Shown here one piece after another: positions 1-11,284 of a stretch of 64,000 nucleotides of DNA. Numbering within the stretch: the first letter of the stretch is position 1; each line of letters opens with the position of its first letter. Source of the DNA: Cunninghamia lanceolata. Its lineage: Eukaryota > Streptophyta > Pinopsida > Cupressales > Cupressaceae. The translations under genes were made by a program, and so were the position numbers. The DNA is taken from contig BSBN01001752.1 of the NCBI GenBank assembly GCA_027924645.1, positions 12,418,001 to 12,482,000 on the forward strand. The letters run 5' to 3'. The notes beneath the pieces were generated by a model. The model was given only the letters and a program-made list of their open reading frames with translations. It was not told the origin of the DNA and did no database searches.

Positions 1-223
1 AGATAATACATTGTGCAGGTTTTAGAGGGTGGGGTTTTTAACCTGAAAAGGTTTTCCCCATAATACATCTTGTGTCAATCTCATATGTGTTGTGTTGCTG
101 TTGTAATTTCTTATGTTATATGTTTAACATTGCTGCAATTGTAAGGATTAAAATAAATTTGCATACATTTCCCCTCATTAGATTGGTGTAGGAAGTGTGT
201 TTTGTGTACCTTGCTTCCTTTCA
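1..223 (+). repeat. 5' LTR of the copia element (3' portion only)
   Basis: It aligns without gaps to 5278-5500, with 11 mismatches. It ends in CA at 222-223, two bases before the primer-binding site. The first ~814 bp, including the promoter, lie outside the window. Confidence 0.93.
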
Positions 224-225
224 GT

Positions 226-237
226 TAGTATTAGAGC
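226..237 (+). promoter_or_regulatory. Primer-binding site for initiator tRNA-Met
   Basis: The word tagtattagagc matches the usual plant copia site TGGTATCAGAGC at 10 of 12 positions and lies just after the LTR end. Both differences are transitions. Confidence 0.75.
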
Positions 238-341
238 TTGATCACTTTTGATCCTAGTTGTTGGGTAGGGGTTTTTTAAGCTAATCTTCGATTGAGTGGG
301 AATCTATGCAGAGTATTTTGTGATCTTGTTGTAGCAAGAAG

Positions 342-1163
342 ATGGCAAGAACATCCAAAAGAGTAGAGGTGGAAAAGTTTATTTGCAGCAATTTTGAGTT
401 GTGGAAACTCAAGATGGAAGACATGCTTGTTGATAGAGATCTATGGGAAGCAATTTCTAGTGTAAAACCAGTAGCAATGTTGCAAGATGATTGGGATCTC
501 AAGGCTCGGAAAGCTAAGGGTCCTATGAGACTTTGTTTGGCTGACTTTGTCTTGTTAAATGTCCATGAGGAGAAAACCGTGAAGGAGCTATGGAAGAAAC
601 TTGGTGAGGTTTATCAAGCCAAATCCTTGGTAAGCAAGTTATTCCTATGGAAGAAGCTATAATCTCTAAAGATGGAAGATGGAGGATCCGTTGCAGACCA
701 TCTAAATGGCTTTAACATGCTAGTTGCACAGTTGACATCCGTTGGTGTGAAAATGGAGGAGGAGGATCGTTGCATGACCTTGCTTTGTTCTTTACCGGAC
801 TCGTGGGATCATCTTGTTATGGCCATCGGGAGTACCACATCCACTTTCAAAATGGATGAAGTGGTGTCTTCACTCTTATCTGAAGAGATGCAGAGAAAGT
901 CATCCAAGTCAGCCAAGGAGGCTCTTGCGGTTCATGGAAGACCCAAAGAAAAAGGGAAAAAGAAAGACAAGAAAGCTGAAAAGGGCAAATCCAAATCCCA
1001 TGGGAGATCCAAGTCTCCTGGAAAGTCCAAGGCAGTGTGTTGGAACTATGGAAAAATTGGGCACTTCCGAAAGGAGTGCAAAGAGGAGAAGAAGAAAAAG
1101 AAGAAGAACTCTAATTTTGATTCTGACAAGTCACAAGATGATGGTGATGCTTTTGTTGCAACC
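342..1163 (+). pseudogene. copia gag region, broken
   Basis: It starts at ATG 342 and reads as a copia gag (UBN2/retrotran-gag-like): first a helical capsid-like part, then a Lys/Ser-rich basic stretch, then a CCHC-type zinc knuckle near 1038-1080. The knuckle reads CWNYGKIGHFRKEC, so the second zinc ligand Cys is Tyr. An in-frame TAA at 660-662 cuts the capsid part; reading resumes in the same frame. Gag would package element RNA in cytoplasmic particles. With the stop and the lost zinc ligand, it cannot make normal gag. Confidence 0.88.
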
Positions 1164-4100
1164 TTGGTCACCCATGCATCTAAAGATGTGTGGCTGATTG
1201 ACTCTAGTGCTTCTTTCCACATGACCTCTCATCAAGGTTGGTTTACAAAGTATGAAGAATACGATGGTGGGAAGGTGTACTTGGGTGATGACTCTCACCT
1301 GAAGATAGTTGGGTGTGGAAGAGTCTTGATCCGATTCCCTGATGGATGAGTGAAGGGGATCAATGGGGTTATGCACATCCTTGATTTAGCACGAAACCCA
1401 CTCTCTGTAAGTAAATTGAATGATGCAGGTGTGCAGGTTGTCTTCTCAGGTGGAGGATGCAAGATGACAAGAGGAGCTATGGTGCTTACTAAGGGTACTC
1501 GGAGAGGTACTCTATTTCAGCTGGATGCATGCACTACTCAGTGCAATAATTCTTCTGTTTCGAAGAAAAGACTTCCAGATTCTTCATCCTCACCATTGGA
1601 ACTTGCAATGAAAAAGACTATTGCTTCTACTTCCAATGGTAGTGCTTTCTGGGTACCTAAGGGTGCTCATGCTATGGAAATGAAACTTCCTACTGAAAAG
1701 ACAATGTTGTGGCATAAGACACTTGGTCACATTGGTGAGAAGGGTCTTAGAGCCCTGAAAAATAAAAACCTCGGTGAGGGGTTAAATGATTGTAATCTTG
1801 AGTTTGACTTTTGCAAACATTGTATATATGAAAAACAAAATTGTGTTCAGTTTGACTCTAGTTCTCACAAGTCTTCTGGTGTTTTGGATCTTATTCATTC
1901 TAATGTGTTTGGTCCTGTGAATGTTCCTTCGATCTCTAAATCTATATATTTTGTATCATTCATTGATGATTATAGTAGAAGGACAAGGGTTTATTTTCTC
2001 ATAAGCAAATCTAAAATCTTTAATCAGTTCAAAGCGTTTAAAGGTTTTGTAGAGAATCAGACTAGTAAAAAGATTAAGTGTTTAAGAACTGATAATGGTG
2101 GTGAGTTGTGTTCCGCAGAGTTTGATAAGTTCTATAAAGAACATGGGATTGAAAGACATAAAACAACTCCTTATACCCCGCAGCAAAATGGAGTTGTGGA
2201 GAGGATGAACAAAACGTTGATGGAGAGGGCTAGGAGTATGTTTAGTGATGCTAGCCTTGAACAAAAGTTTTGGACTGAAGCTATACCCACTGCTTGCTAC
2301 CTGGTTAACAGGTCTCCTACTTCAGTGCTCATTGATAAGACACCCATGGAGGTGTGGTCTGGTAAGAGCCCTCGTTGAGACATCTTTGTGTTTTTGGTTG
2401 TGAGGCATCTGCACATGTGCTTAAGGAGAAGAGGTCAAAATTGGAGAACAAGGTAGTTAAGTGTATCTTCATTGGCTATGGTGTCGGTGTGAAAGGGTAC
2501 AAGCTTTGGGATCCTGTGGCTGAAAAAGTGTTGTATAGCAAAAGTGTTATCTTTAAAGAGATAACACCTTCTCCTATTGTTCTACAGCCAGAAGAAAAAT
2601 AAAAGAAAGAGGATGTGGTTCAGTTTCCTTCTACCCCTGAAAAGACTGAACTGAAAGACCCTGTTGGACCTAATGATGAGGAGAGCTCTAGTAGCTCCAA
2701 AAGTTCAGAAGAAGAGGTAGAACCTCCACCTTAGCCTTTAAGGAGGTCCACATGAAACAGGAAGCAACCTGACAAGTTTGGTTATACATTGGTAGATTTG
2801 AGTTGTGCTTATGCCTTGATTACTAACACTAATGATCCTAAAACTGTGACAGAGGCTATGGACATGAAAGATGCAGATTCCTGGAAGGAGGCCATGGAGG
2901 ATGAGATGGCTTCTTTGGAAAAGAATAAAACTTGGGACTTCTAGTGCCCTTGCCTAATGGACGGAAACATGTTGGATGTAAATGGGTGTTCAAGAAGAAA
3001 TTTAGAGCAGATGGCAGTGTTGAGAAGTACAAGGCCAGATTGATTGCAAAGGGATATTCACAAGTGGAGGGAATTGATTATGGTGAAATTTTCTCTCCCG
3101 TTGCAAAGCTAACATCTATTCGGTTCCTGTTATCTCTTACAGCAACTTATGACTTAGAAGTGGAACAAATGGATGTGAAGACAGTTTTTCTTCATGGTGA
3201 TTTGGAGGAAGAAATCTATAAGTCATAGCTTGAGCACTACGTGGTGAAAGGTAAAGAAAATTTGGTCTGTAACTTAAAGAAGTCTTTGTATGGTTTGAAG
3301 CAATCTCCTAGGATGTGGTACTTGAAATTTGATGCCTTTGTGTTGTCCATTAGATTTTTGAGATCGAAATCAGATTAGTGTGTGTATTACAAGTTTGACA
3401 ATGATCGTATTCTCATTATTGCACTTTATTTTGATGATTTGTTGTTGATTAGGAATGGTAAGAATATGATTTCAGATTTGAAGTCTCAATTGTCAGCACA
3501 ATTTGAGATAAAAAACTTAGGGGCAGCCAAGTACATTCTAGGGATGAAGATCAAAAGAGATAGAGCAAACAAAAAACTTTGGTTAAGCCAGAGTAATTAT
3601 GTGAAGACCGTGTTGGATAGATTCAACATGGCAGATTGCAAACCATTGTGTGTTCCTGTTTCATTGGGGACAAAGTTATCTGTGAATAATTGTCCAAAGT
3701 CTCCTTCTGAGATGAAGGATATGAGTAGAGTACCTTATGCTAGTGTAGTTGGTAGCTTGATGTATGATATGGTCTGTACAAGACCAAACATTGCCCAAGT
3801 AGTGGGAGTCCTTAGTCGGTTTATGGCTAATCCTAGACGGGTACATTGGGATGCGGTAAAGAGTGTTTAGATATTTGAGGGGTACTTCTGAGTATTCTCT
3901 ATGTTATCATGGTTATCCTACTGGACCTCTGCATTTTGTGAGTATTCATGGATTTGTGGATTCTGATTGGGTAGGTGACATTGAGAACAGGAGATCCACT
4001 AATGCTTATGTTTTTACCATGTTCAATGGTGCTATTAGTTGGATGAGTAAGCGACAACCTGTGGTTGCTTTGTCCACGATAGAAGCAAAGTACATGGCAG

Positions 4101-4414
4101 AAACTCATGCTTGTAAGGAAGTCATTTGGCTTAAGAGGTTGTGTTCAGATATTAGTTTTGATGCAGGACAAATTACTATCTGTTGTGATAGTTAGAGTGT
4201 GATTTGCTTAGCAAAGAATCCTACTTTCCATACCAGAACAAAGCATATTGATGTTCAGTTTCATTTTGTTCGAGATATGGTAGAAGATGGGAAGGTGATA
4301 TTGGAGAAGGTAGACACTTTGAATAATGTTGCAAATGCATTAAGGAAACTAGTGGGCACAGAGAAGTTCAAATGGTGTTCGGAGTCTATGGGCCTCTTGG
4401 CCCCTAGCAGTTAA
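1164..4414 (+). pseudogene. copia pol region: protease, integrase, RT, RNase H, broken
   Basis: Protease: WLIDSSAS at ~1191, where the family has DSGAS, so the active-site Gly is Ser. Integrase: an HHCC zinc domain (H..H near 1711-1730, C..C near 1815-1826). In the catalytic core the first Asp has become Asn (HSNVFGP, ~1893), while RTDNGGE (~2087) and VVERMNKTL (~2190) remain. Reverse transcriptase: KARLIAKGYSQ (~3031), MDVKTVFLHGD (~3172), SLYGLKQSPR (~3283) and YFDDL (~3427). RNase H: DSDWVGD (~3960) and the terminal CDS just before a TAG (4193-4195). Breaks: TGA 1347; frameshift ~2375; TAA 2600; TAG ~2733; TGA ~2751; frameshift ~2941; TAG ~3226 and ~3376; frameshift ~3862; TAG 4193. Several stops are one C-to-T step from the usual Gln or Arg codon. 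Confidence 0.9.
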
Positions 4415-4450
4415 ATCTTGTCATTTCTTTTGGCTCTTGCAAGGTGTTCG

Positions 4451-4463
4451 ACAAGTGGGAGAA
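4451..4463 (+). other. Polypurine tract before 3' LTR
   Basis: The tract acaagtgggagaa directly precedes the LTR start TGTTGGGAATT, as in plant copia elements. It would prime plus-strand DNA synthesis. Confidence 0.85.
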
Positions 4464-5500
4464 TGTTGGGAATTAAGGTGTCTCAACCTTTGCAAATTCC
4501 TAGCATTATTTATTTAATTGTATATTTATTTATTGCCTAATATTGTATTTACTTGCACATTCAATTTGGTCACTTAGTTGAGGTAGCACGGTGACTTGTC
4601 ATCTTACTTAGAAAGTGACTTGGATGGTCAAGTCAAACCTACATGGATTTGGGCATCCCATTTTAGGTGGCACTATTATGCCATATGTTGGCATCTTGTG
4701 GTATGTGGAAGAGGATCTTCCATATGACAGAATCTATGACGCGTAAGAGCCAAGTTTGGAGATTCCTATGACAAGTTGAGACAAGTGTCAGTGAGTATCT
4801 TTGCATGAGGGAAAGGCATCTTTGGGCGCCCAAGTTGGGCTATGACATGTTGTAAGAGGAATTTACTATATTTAGTCTTGTATGACGGAATATCTTACAA
4901 CATTTAAGATTGTCATGTTGCAATTTTTATGACAGTTGTAAGATGCTTAAGAGCATCTATCATAGTCTATTTTTAGTCTTGGAGCGCTCCATGTTGGGAA
5001 AGTCAAATTTGCCACATATGACATATGTAAGAGATGTATTTGCATCTTGGACAAGTGTCCTTTGATGCGAGATAATGGCCATGTGGCCAAGGTGGACGCC
5101 TATCTCAAGAAGCTTCCAGAATATGCCTTGTATCTCTATAAAATGCATTGTTTTGGAGTTGTAGTTGCATAGTGTTTTTACAGGTAATGTTATGCTGCCG
5201 GAATCACTCCAGAAACGACATTTGAAGACTCTTGGAAGAACTTGCAGTGCAAGTGTATTATAAACTGTTATTGTTTCAGATAATATATTGTGCAGGTTTT
5301 AGAGTGTGGGGTTTTTTACCTAAAAAGGTTTTCCCCACGATACATCTTGTGTCAATCTCTTATGTGTTGTGTTGATGTTGTAATTTCTTATGTTATATGT
5401 TTAACATTGCTGCAATTGTAAGGATTAAAATGAATTTGCATACATTTCCCCTAATTAGATTGGTGTAGGAAGTGTGTTCTGTGTACCTTGCTTCCTTTCA
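4464..5500 (+). repeat. 3' LTR of the copia element (1037 bp)
   Basis: It begins TGTTGGGAATT after the polypurine tract and ends CTTTCA, giving TG..CA termini. It holds a good TATA box (TATAAAA, 5137-5143), so transcription would start about 25-30 bp further on. Several short direct and inverted copies of a cat-ctta-ca/tgt-aagatg motif lie between 4850 and 5060 and may be regulatory. Confidence 0.92.
5137..5143 (+). promoter_or_regulatory. TATA box in copia 3' LTR
   Basis: TATAAAA in the context ctctataaaatgc, about 360 bp before the LTR end. This is a usual place for the U3 promoter. Confidence 0.7.
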
Positions 5501-6179
5501 TCTTCATTATCTTATTGTTTGAATGTAAATCTAGAGATCAAATAGTGACTGGAGTTAGTAAAGTATTTCTCAATGGATCCAAATCTTGATTTAATGGTCA
5601 AAATACACTCTCTTAATTGTTCAAGAAGAGGAAGGAAAAGAAGTGTAGTTGCCATGGTTCTACAATATTCATGGTTCACCTTTGCTCAAATAGTTGATTT
5701 TGCATTGGCTTATTAACGAGTTTTCAATCGATGACATAAAAGAAAGTTAGATGGATTCATGGATTTCAGGAGATGAGTTCCGGTCAAACTTCCTACTAAC
5801 TATTATTGTTGGTGAGTAGATTTACCCCCATGATACAACTAATTTATCAGACTTTTCAGCCTTTTTACATGAATTCACATTTAAGTTTATGTTGGTCCTT
5901 GATTCAAAGTTGTCTCAACACACCATTAGAGAGTCGTGAACATTTAGAAGAGCATCAGTTAAGCATATTAATTGTTTGATAATATGTGCATCTCATAATG
6001 TTTCACAACAATACGATAAGTTGCATAAGTTTTTGGTAAGATGCCTTCAAAATCAAAGAGATGGAGGAAGCCACATAGGCACATGAATAAGGTCATGGGT
6101 TGGTTCGATCTGCAATTTGTAGAGGACATAAATGGTTTAACATAATGCTCATAAGAAGAGCCATAGTCAAATTTGAAAA
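5501..6179. other. No gene recognised; possible upstream part of the PPR relic
   Basis: AT-rich sequence with no long ORF. The stretch from ~6040 reads weakly like a PPR-repeat relic (a KMP-like triplet then tryptophans) but is too decayed to call. Confidence 0.4.
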
Positions 6180-6575
6180 CTAGAAAGTGAATATGAATTT
6201 GTGGTAAAGATATTCATAAACTTTCAACCAGATGCAATTGGTATTTGTAATGCCAAATTCATCATCCTTCACCACTGCCAGGTATTCCCAGCCTATGTCC
6301 AAATAGTAACAATAAAAATGGATTTTGTGAGATACTATAGTTGGAGATGCTTTGGGCGCATGCATACAAAATATGGAAACATAGAGAATATAGGTCACGA
6401 CCTATTCAAAATATGTAAAGAACTTCTGAATGAAACGTTATCACAATGATGGTGGAATATCTACAAATTGAATTCATTGAAAAGATTTTTGAAATGTTCA
6501 AGCAAATACAATTGGAAGATGCTACAGTTGGAAATGCTCTAGTAGATAAGTGCACAAAAGGTAGATTTAATTAGC
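6180..6575 (+). pseudogene. Pentatricopeptide-repeat (PPR) protein fragment, decayed
   Basis: Three frames taken in turn give PPR motifs of the plant PLS type. FNQMQLVFVMPNSSSF at ~6220-6270 fits the FxxMxxxGVxPNSxTF helix. DTIVGDAL at ~6331 and KYGNIEN at ~6370 fit the VGNALVDMYAKCGNIE motif. FEMFKQIQLED is at ~6490. ATVGNALVDKCTKG at ~6520 is the next repeat. At least two frameshifts and several stops break it. Such proteins bind organelle RNA; this piece is only about 130 codons and dead. No intron is seen; most plant PPR genes lack introns anyway, so this does not tell retrocopy from DNA copy. Confidence 0.7.
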
Positions 6576-6738
6576 AAGTGTAATGTCAAATTCTATAAAC
6601 TTCGCTAGCAAAATTTGTAGCCTAAGAAACTTCGGACAATATGGTTTTATTAGCATATAACTACACATTAAAAAACTTGATATGACAGGAATACCAATAT
6701 TAGGCATTGGCTTTACAGGAGAACTATCATCTAATGCT

Positions 6739-7045
6739 TCAAAGCGTAGAAAGCATAAGGACCATGAAGAATAAGAAATGCTATCAAATCAGCTTCTACT
6801 CAGGGAAAACAAGGCACTCCAGGAGGCTAATCTTTTACTACACCAACAATCCACATCAGCTGCAAAGAAATCAAGTCAGCATGATAATGGATTTATTGAT
6901 GACTCTACAGATAGGCATACTAGTGAAGAAATGCCTACATATTAGAAAATGAAAGTAGGAAATGATGAAGAGTTGCAAGGGAAGATTCTCCTTCAGGCAA
7001 CATAAATTGATAAATTGATTTAAGAAAATGTTAGGCTAAACAAAG
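6739..7045 (+). pseudogene. Coiled-coil fragment of unrecognised host gene
   Basis: One frame across 6739-7045 reads as a Glu/Lys/Gln/Leu-rich coiled coil (for example NQLLLRENKALQEANLLL near 6790). It carries four in-frame stops: TAA ~6772, TAG ~6943, TAA ~7003 and TAA ~7021. All four fall where Gln would fit. The frame has no indel. I do not recognise the family; a microtubule- or kinesin-type coiled coil is possible but unsupported. It lies just before the MA3 fragment and in the same direction. Confidence 0.45.
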
Positions 7046-7048
7046 AAA

Positions 7049-7441
7049 ATGGTTGTAGGTGTGTATGGTGGCACTGGCTGGGCAGTTAAAAATGCAAAGG
7101 ACAAATCCAATAAGCTTTTAGAGGAATATGAAGCAGGAGGATATATTGGGGAAGCATGTCAATGCATTCGAGATCTGGATATGCCATTTTTCCACCATGA
7201 GGTTGTGAAGAAAGCATTGGTCATGGTGATGGAGAAGAAGAATGATAGGTTGTTGAATTTATTATAGGAGTGTTCAAGAGAAGGTTTGATCACAATCAAC
7301 CAGATGGTGAAGGGTTTCACATGAGTTTTAGATAGCCTCGATGATCTGGCCTTGGACATACCCAACACAAGCGAAAAAACTTTAAGTTATGTTGAAGAGG
7401 CAAAAGGCAATGATTGGCTGGTACCATTTTTCACCCACAAC
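7049..7441 (+). pseudogene. MA3-domain (PDCD4/MRF-like) fragment
   Basis: The frame reads one MA3 repeat of the plant PDCD4-like translation regulators. It starts with a Gly-rich run and GWAVKNAKDK, then KLLEEYEAGG (~7107), EACQCIRDLDMPFFHHEVVK (~7152-7211) and ALVMVMEKKNDRLLNLL. After a TAG (7265-7267) it goes on with GLITINQMVKGFT, then a TGA (7322-7324), then DSLDDLALDIPN and GNDWLVPF. In the family, Gln stands at the first stop and Arg at the second, so both are C-to-T changes. MA3 domains bind eIF4A. The fragment has no indel and no intron over ~390 bp and covers only one of the usual four MA3 repeats. Confidence 0.85.
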
Positions 7442-8029
7442 ACAAACTCTAAACCAACAGAAACAAATGGGGATATATCTGCACGATCTTGAGGAAGCAT
7501 CTCTTTCTGGTGCAAATGGTGCCTGTCGACTTTTGGTACTATGACAAGTGAGAGGTGTTGTGAATCATCATATTCTGTTACTCAAATGATGAGTTGTATG
7601 TTTTTGTATAGATGCTTGAAATTCTGAATGTGGGACCTAGGGTTATAATTCTGGAGGTGGTTGTAATTCGCTAACTTCTGCATATCAGAGATCATAAGGT
7701 TCCATCAAGGCCTAAAGAAATGGTGGTTGTTATGGAGGTAGAAGATGTTAAGGTTCATGATCATGCCAAAAGTGACAGCATTGGATCTTTCTATTATTTC
7801 TCTTACATTGAGGAACTTTTATATCTAGAAATTACATATAGACAGTTGAGAGACAAGGAGGAGACATTACAAATATTATTGTTAATGGAACAATTCAAGA
7901 ATCATCAAACTCTCAAGGATACAAAAGCCAAGGTAACTGAACTGACTAAAGCTCATGAAAAAGATGAGAGACATATTCAGAACTTGGAGCTAAAAGGAAA
8001 ATATAGTACTCTGAGCAGGGGATAAACTA
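7442..8029 (+). other. Unrecognised segment with a 101-codon coiled-coil ORF (7720-8025)
   Basis: Between the MA3 and coatomer fragments lies DNA of uncertain origin. The open frame 7720-8025 has an acidic/basic, Leu-rich second half (QILLLMEQFKNHQTLKDTK and KVTELTKAHEKDERHIQNLE) typical of a coiled coil. It may be another captured gene piece; the family is not recognised. Confidence 0.35.
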
Positions 8030-8633
8030 ATAAAGAACTTAACTCAAGGAATGGCTAAGTGATGGAGTTATGAGTAATAATCCTATTTTAAAGCTGGTTA
8101 CTGGAACCATCTATATGCATGAACAAGACTATAATGAGGCATTGAAGAATACTCACTCAAGAGGAACACTAGAGATAAATGCTTTGAATGTTCAAATACA
8201 TAGATTAAGATGCACAGATCTGATCATGCAAAGAAACAACTAAAACTAATGCCACAAATTGATGAGGATCATACTCTAACATAGCTTGCAAATGCGTGGA
8301 TTAATTTTGGCAGTGGGTGGTTCAAAGGTTCAAGAAGCATATTTAATTTTCCAGGACTTCTATAACAAGTATCAACAAATTGTTACAATTTTAAATGGGA
8401 AACTATCTGTTGTATGCATATGGTAAAATTCGATGAAGCTAATACAGTGCTGCTAGAAGCTTTGAATAAGGATGCCAGGGATGTTGGTACTCTTGCTAAT
8501 ATAGTCGTTTGCAATCTTTATCTGGCAAAATTGGTTACTCGTTATCTTAGCCGGTTGAAATTTTCCCATCCAGAGCAATTACTAATCTAGTGTAGAAGAG
8601 AATTTTGATAGGTCTATTCAGGTTGTTGCATAA
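8030..8633 (+). pseudogene. Coatomer subunit epsilon (COPE) retrocopy fragment, decayed
   Basis: Joining frames, the segment reads the C-terminal two thirds of plant epsilon-COP. Seen in order: LKEWLSDGVMSNNPILKL (~8043-8096), TGTIYMHEQDYNEALK, LEINALNVQI, then after a frameshift KMHRSDHAKKQLKLM and QIDEDHTLT, then a TAG (8282-8284) where Gln is usual. Next come LAVGGSKVQEAYLIFQDF (~8307-8360), a frameshift near 8410, then FDEANTVLLEALNKDA, LANIVVCNLYL and RYLSRLKFSHPE. The family's own end is kept, with stop TAA at 8631-8633. Epsilon-COP is part of the COPI coat for Golgi-to-ER vesicles. Nearly 600 bp of coding sequence without introns suggests an mRNA-derived copy. Three frameshifts make it a pseudogene. 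Confidence 0.87.
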
Positions 8634-9480
8634 AAAGTGTGATATTAAATGAACATAATCTTGTAAATTAAGGGAAATAAAGGCTACAAGGGCCTCACAA
8701 AGATTTGGTTATGACACGCATAAATCATCTATTACATGTGAGAATTCTGAAACAGATGGAAATGATTTTAGTTTTCAATGTGGACGTCCATTATATGACG
8801 ATGATGGAGAGGTTACAGAATCAAAATAAGAGTATTTCTGGATGGGAAGCTATGATCTTCATAGATTTCAATGCTGCCATTAGTGTCAAAATATCAAATG
8901 AACTAAGAGTTGGTCACCCGAGAGTTGCAAAATTCTATGTCCTTATAGTGGTTATAACATCACTATCAATCGGTTCCTAAGGCTCTGAATTGAAGCTGAA
9001 ATTGGAAAAGAAGTGACATTTGTTTCAAATCAAGAAGATTGAATGAAGAGCTTGAAGGCGAAGAGTCACCCATGACTTTTCAAATTTCCTTTTTATTTTT
9101 TCATATTTTGGAGGGAATGGCTCTTGGGCTCCCATTGAATGCGTCTTTAAAAATTGATGTGCTATTCATTGTAAGGGTTCAGATTTTGATCTTTTTCTGC
9201 TCTGTGCAATTAGAAAGCTTTGTAAGGGAGATAGCTGGAGACTTTGTGTTTCAGTTTATTTGAATATGAAGGATTGTTGTTCTTACATCTTCATTCCTTC
9301 TTGAGTGTTTATTGTTCTTATGTTAAGTCAGTTTATTTACATGTTTATAATCTTTTCTGCTTTCTCTTGGAGTATAGGTGATTTGGGAGATTTTACACTT
9401 CCCTAGTTAATTTTATACATTTTACTTTCTAGAAGTTTGCACTGTACTCTTATGTCACAGGGAAATTTCTTTGTTTTCTT
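8634..9480 (+). other. Possible further gene fragment, unrecognised
   Basis: From ~8700 to ~9000 shifting frames give protein-like text, including [15 protein letters not shown] before a TAA at 8827 and [16 protein letters not shown] near 8939-8984. These look like parts of a real protein, perhaps Cys-rich, but I cannot name it. A 74-codon ORF follows (9039-9263) and the rest to 9480 is T-rich, like a 3' untranslated region. It may be another piece in the captured-fragment row. Confidence 0.35.
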
Positions 9481-9495
9481 CAATTTTCTTTCCTT

Positions 9496-11284
9496 TTGTA
9501 CTTTCTGGTTAAAAGTACTCAAAACCCCCAAACCCCCATCATACGAGGGAGTTTCCCCTCTCAAACGCAGAGGAGAATCGTTGACCTCACAATGATTTCT
9601 TCATTTGTTGGTAATATTTGTCGCTACCCATTGGGTAAGTCAATTATTTTTGTAGCTACAAAACTATTTACCAACAATACTACAAGGCAATCCTTTGATC
9701 CTCATGGGAAGATGGAGAAAAGTGTAGGAGCCCACATGAGACATGAGCATCAATTAGAGGACTTTTAGGCAAATTTCCAGGATGATCATGATGTTAGAAT
9801 GAAGAGATATTGTAGGCTAATAGCCTTCTCGATAAAAGCCTTTTCGGTAATAAAAGTTCCAAACTAATGATGGGAAAACCTTGCAAGAAGCATATGAAAA
9901 GGGGCAAATTTTCCAAGAGCCCATCCCACCATTAAACTAGGCTAATGAATAAATTACATCACTAGAAGAGATAATAAGGGAAGTCCTAGAGTATAGTCAG
10001 GCATGACTAAAGAGAAAGGTAGAGTAGCTATAGGAAGATGGTGTTATTTTGACTTATAAAGAAGGAGCTTCCAAGAGGCCTTAAAGAAAGAAGGATGGAG
10101 ATAAAGGCTCTTAAAAAAAATGAAGTGGAAGAAGCTGTAGGATCTCAAAACCCACCTCAAACAAAAAAAGCTATCAAGGGAAAAAAGACTACTACAAGCA
10201 GGGAGCCTAACCGGGTCTATAAAAGGAAGGTTGCAAAGATTGTAAGTGAGAAGGAGGAAGAAGAATAGGAGACCACTCCCCTTAATAGGAAGTAGAAATT
10301 TACAAAACATATCTTCTCAACAACTTCCTCTATTGAGACAATCCATTCCATGTCTCCACAACAACATCCCACATTGCAACAAGCTTTACCACAAATGATT
10401 CTCATTTCTACTAAAGTGCAGATACCTATAGCACAAGCTCTTTCCACTTCCACAACCACCACTACCTTGCCATCATCAGGCTCACATTCTTTTGGAAAGA
10501 TTATTCAATCCTCTTCCATTGCTACAATTGCACCTATTCATTCCATTCCTCCATTAGTTATAGCATAAAACAAAGAGACTACCATAGCTTTAGTTACTCT
10601 TCATAATTCCCCTATTAGGACCATCCATTCCTCTCCTCCTAACTCCCCTCATTCAATATCCAACATTGATAAAGTTGTCAAGGAGTTGGAGGCATAAGAA
10701 GATTTGTAGGAAGAGGCCACTAGTCAATGCAAGGATTAAAATTCAAACGCTATGGTTGATCAAGGTGCTAGTCAAGTTGAAGGTCAAGAGTAGTCACAAG
10801 ATCAAGTTGTTGACCCAAAGGATATTCAACAAGAGAAATAAGCCAACCCAAAGGGTGAACAACAAATAAATACTGACCTTGACACTAATAAAGACAAGGA
10901 GATTCTAGTTGGTGGACAACAAGAACTAATCAATAAGGACCAAGAAGTCCACGGAGTTGCATCATAACAAGAAGTAATAAAGAATGTCTAGTAGGACACC
11001 TAGGGGTCTTAAAATGTGCAATTGGATAACCCACTTATTGAACAAGAATAGGGTTAGGGAGACAAACTCCTAGATGAGATGGAAAAATAATTAAAGCATG
11101 AGGGAATTAATGTTTAGCGGGAAACTCTATTACAACCTCCTCCATAGCAACTATATAAAACACCTACTTATCCCCCATAGTAATAGCAATTATTGGAAGA
11201 TGCTTCCACCTCTTTGGTACCCATATGGCTAGACATAAATATTCAAAGCAAACAACTAGTAGTAAAGCCAACATTTAAGGATTT
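9496..11284 (+). pseudogene. Left part of a long decayed ORF, unknown family
   Basis: Protein-like reading starts at 9496-9768 (frame 1), moves to frame 2 from 9782 to ~10108, then to frame 0 from ~10110 to 11284, the last shift at an A8 run. In frames 2 and 0, nearly every stop is TAA or TAG in a Gln-like setting, for example PP-stop-QLY and three stops in a row at ~11176-11184. TGA occurs only twice, both in frame 2. From ~10110 to 11284 there is no indel. Early part: charged, helical. Middle (10320-10560): Ser/Thr/Pro/Gln-rich. Later part: Gln/Asp/Lys-rich. It may be the gag-like or accessory ORF of a retroelement; no known domain is seen. It continues at 13333. Confidence 0.6.

Larger units (their letters stand above)
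1..5500 (+). mobile_element. Decayed Ty1-copia LTR retrotransposon, 5' end cut by window
   Basis: Copia order is seen: partial 5' LTR, tRNA-iMet-type primer site, gag with zinc knuckle, protease, integrase, reverse transcriptase, RNase H, polypurine tract and 3' LTR. Integrase precedes reverse transcriptase, which defines Ty1-copia. The reading frame is broken by at least seven stops and three frameshifts, so the copy is inactive. The 223 overlapping LTR bases differ at 11 positions, so insertion is not recent. The upstream target-site duplicate lies outside the window; TCTTC follows the 3' LTR. Confidence 0.93.
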
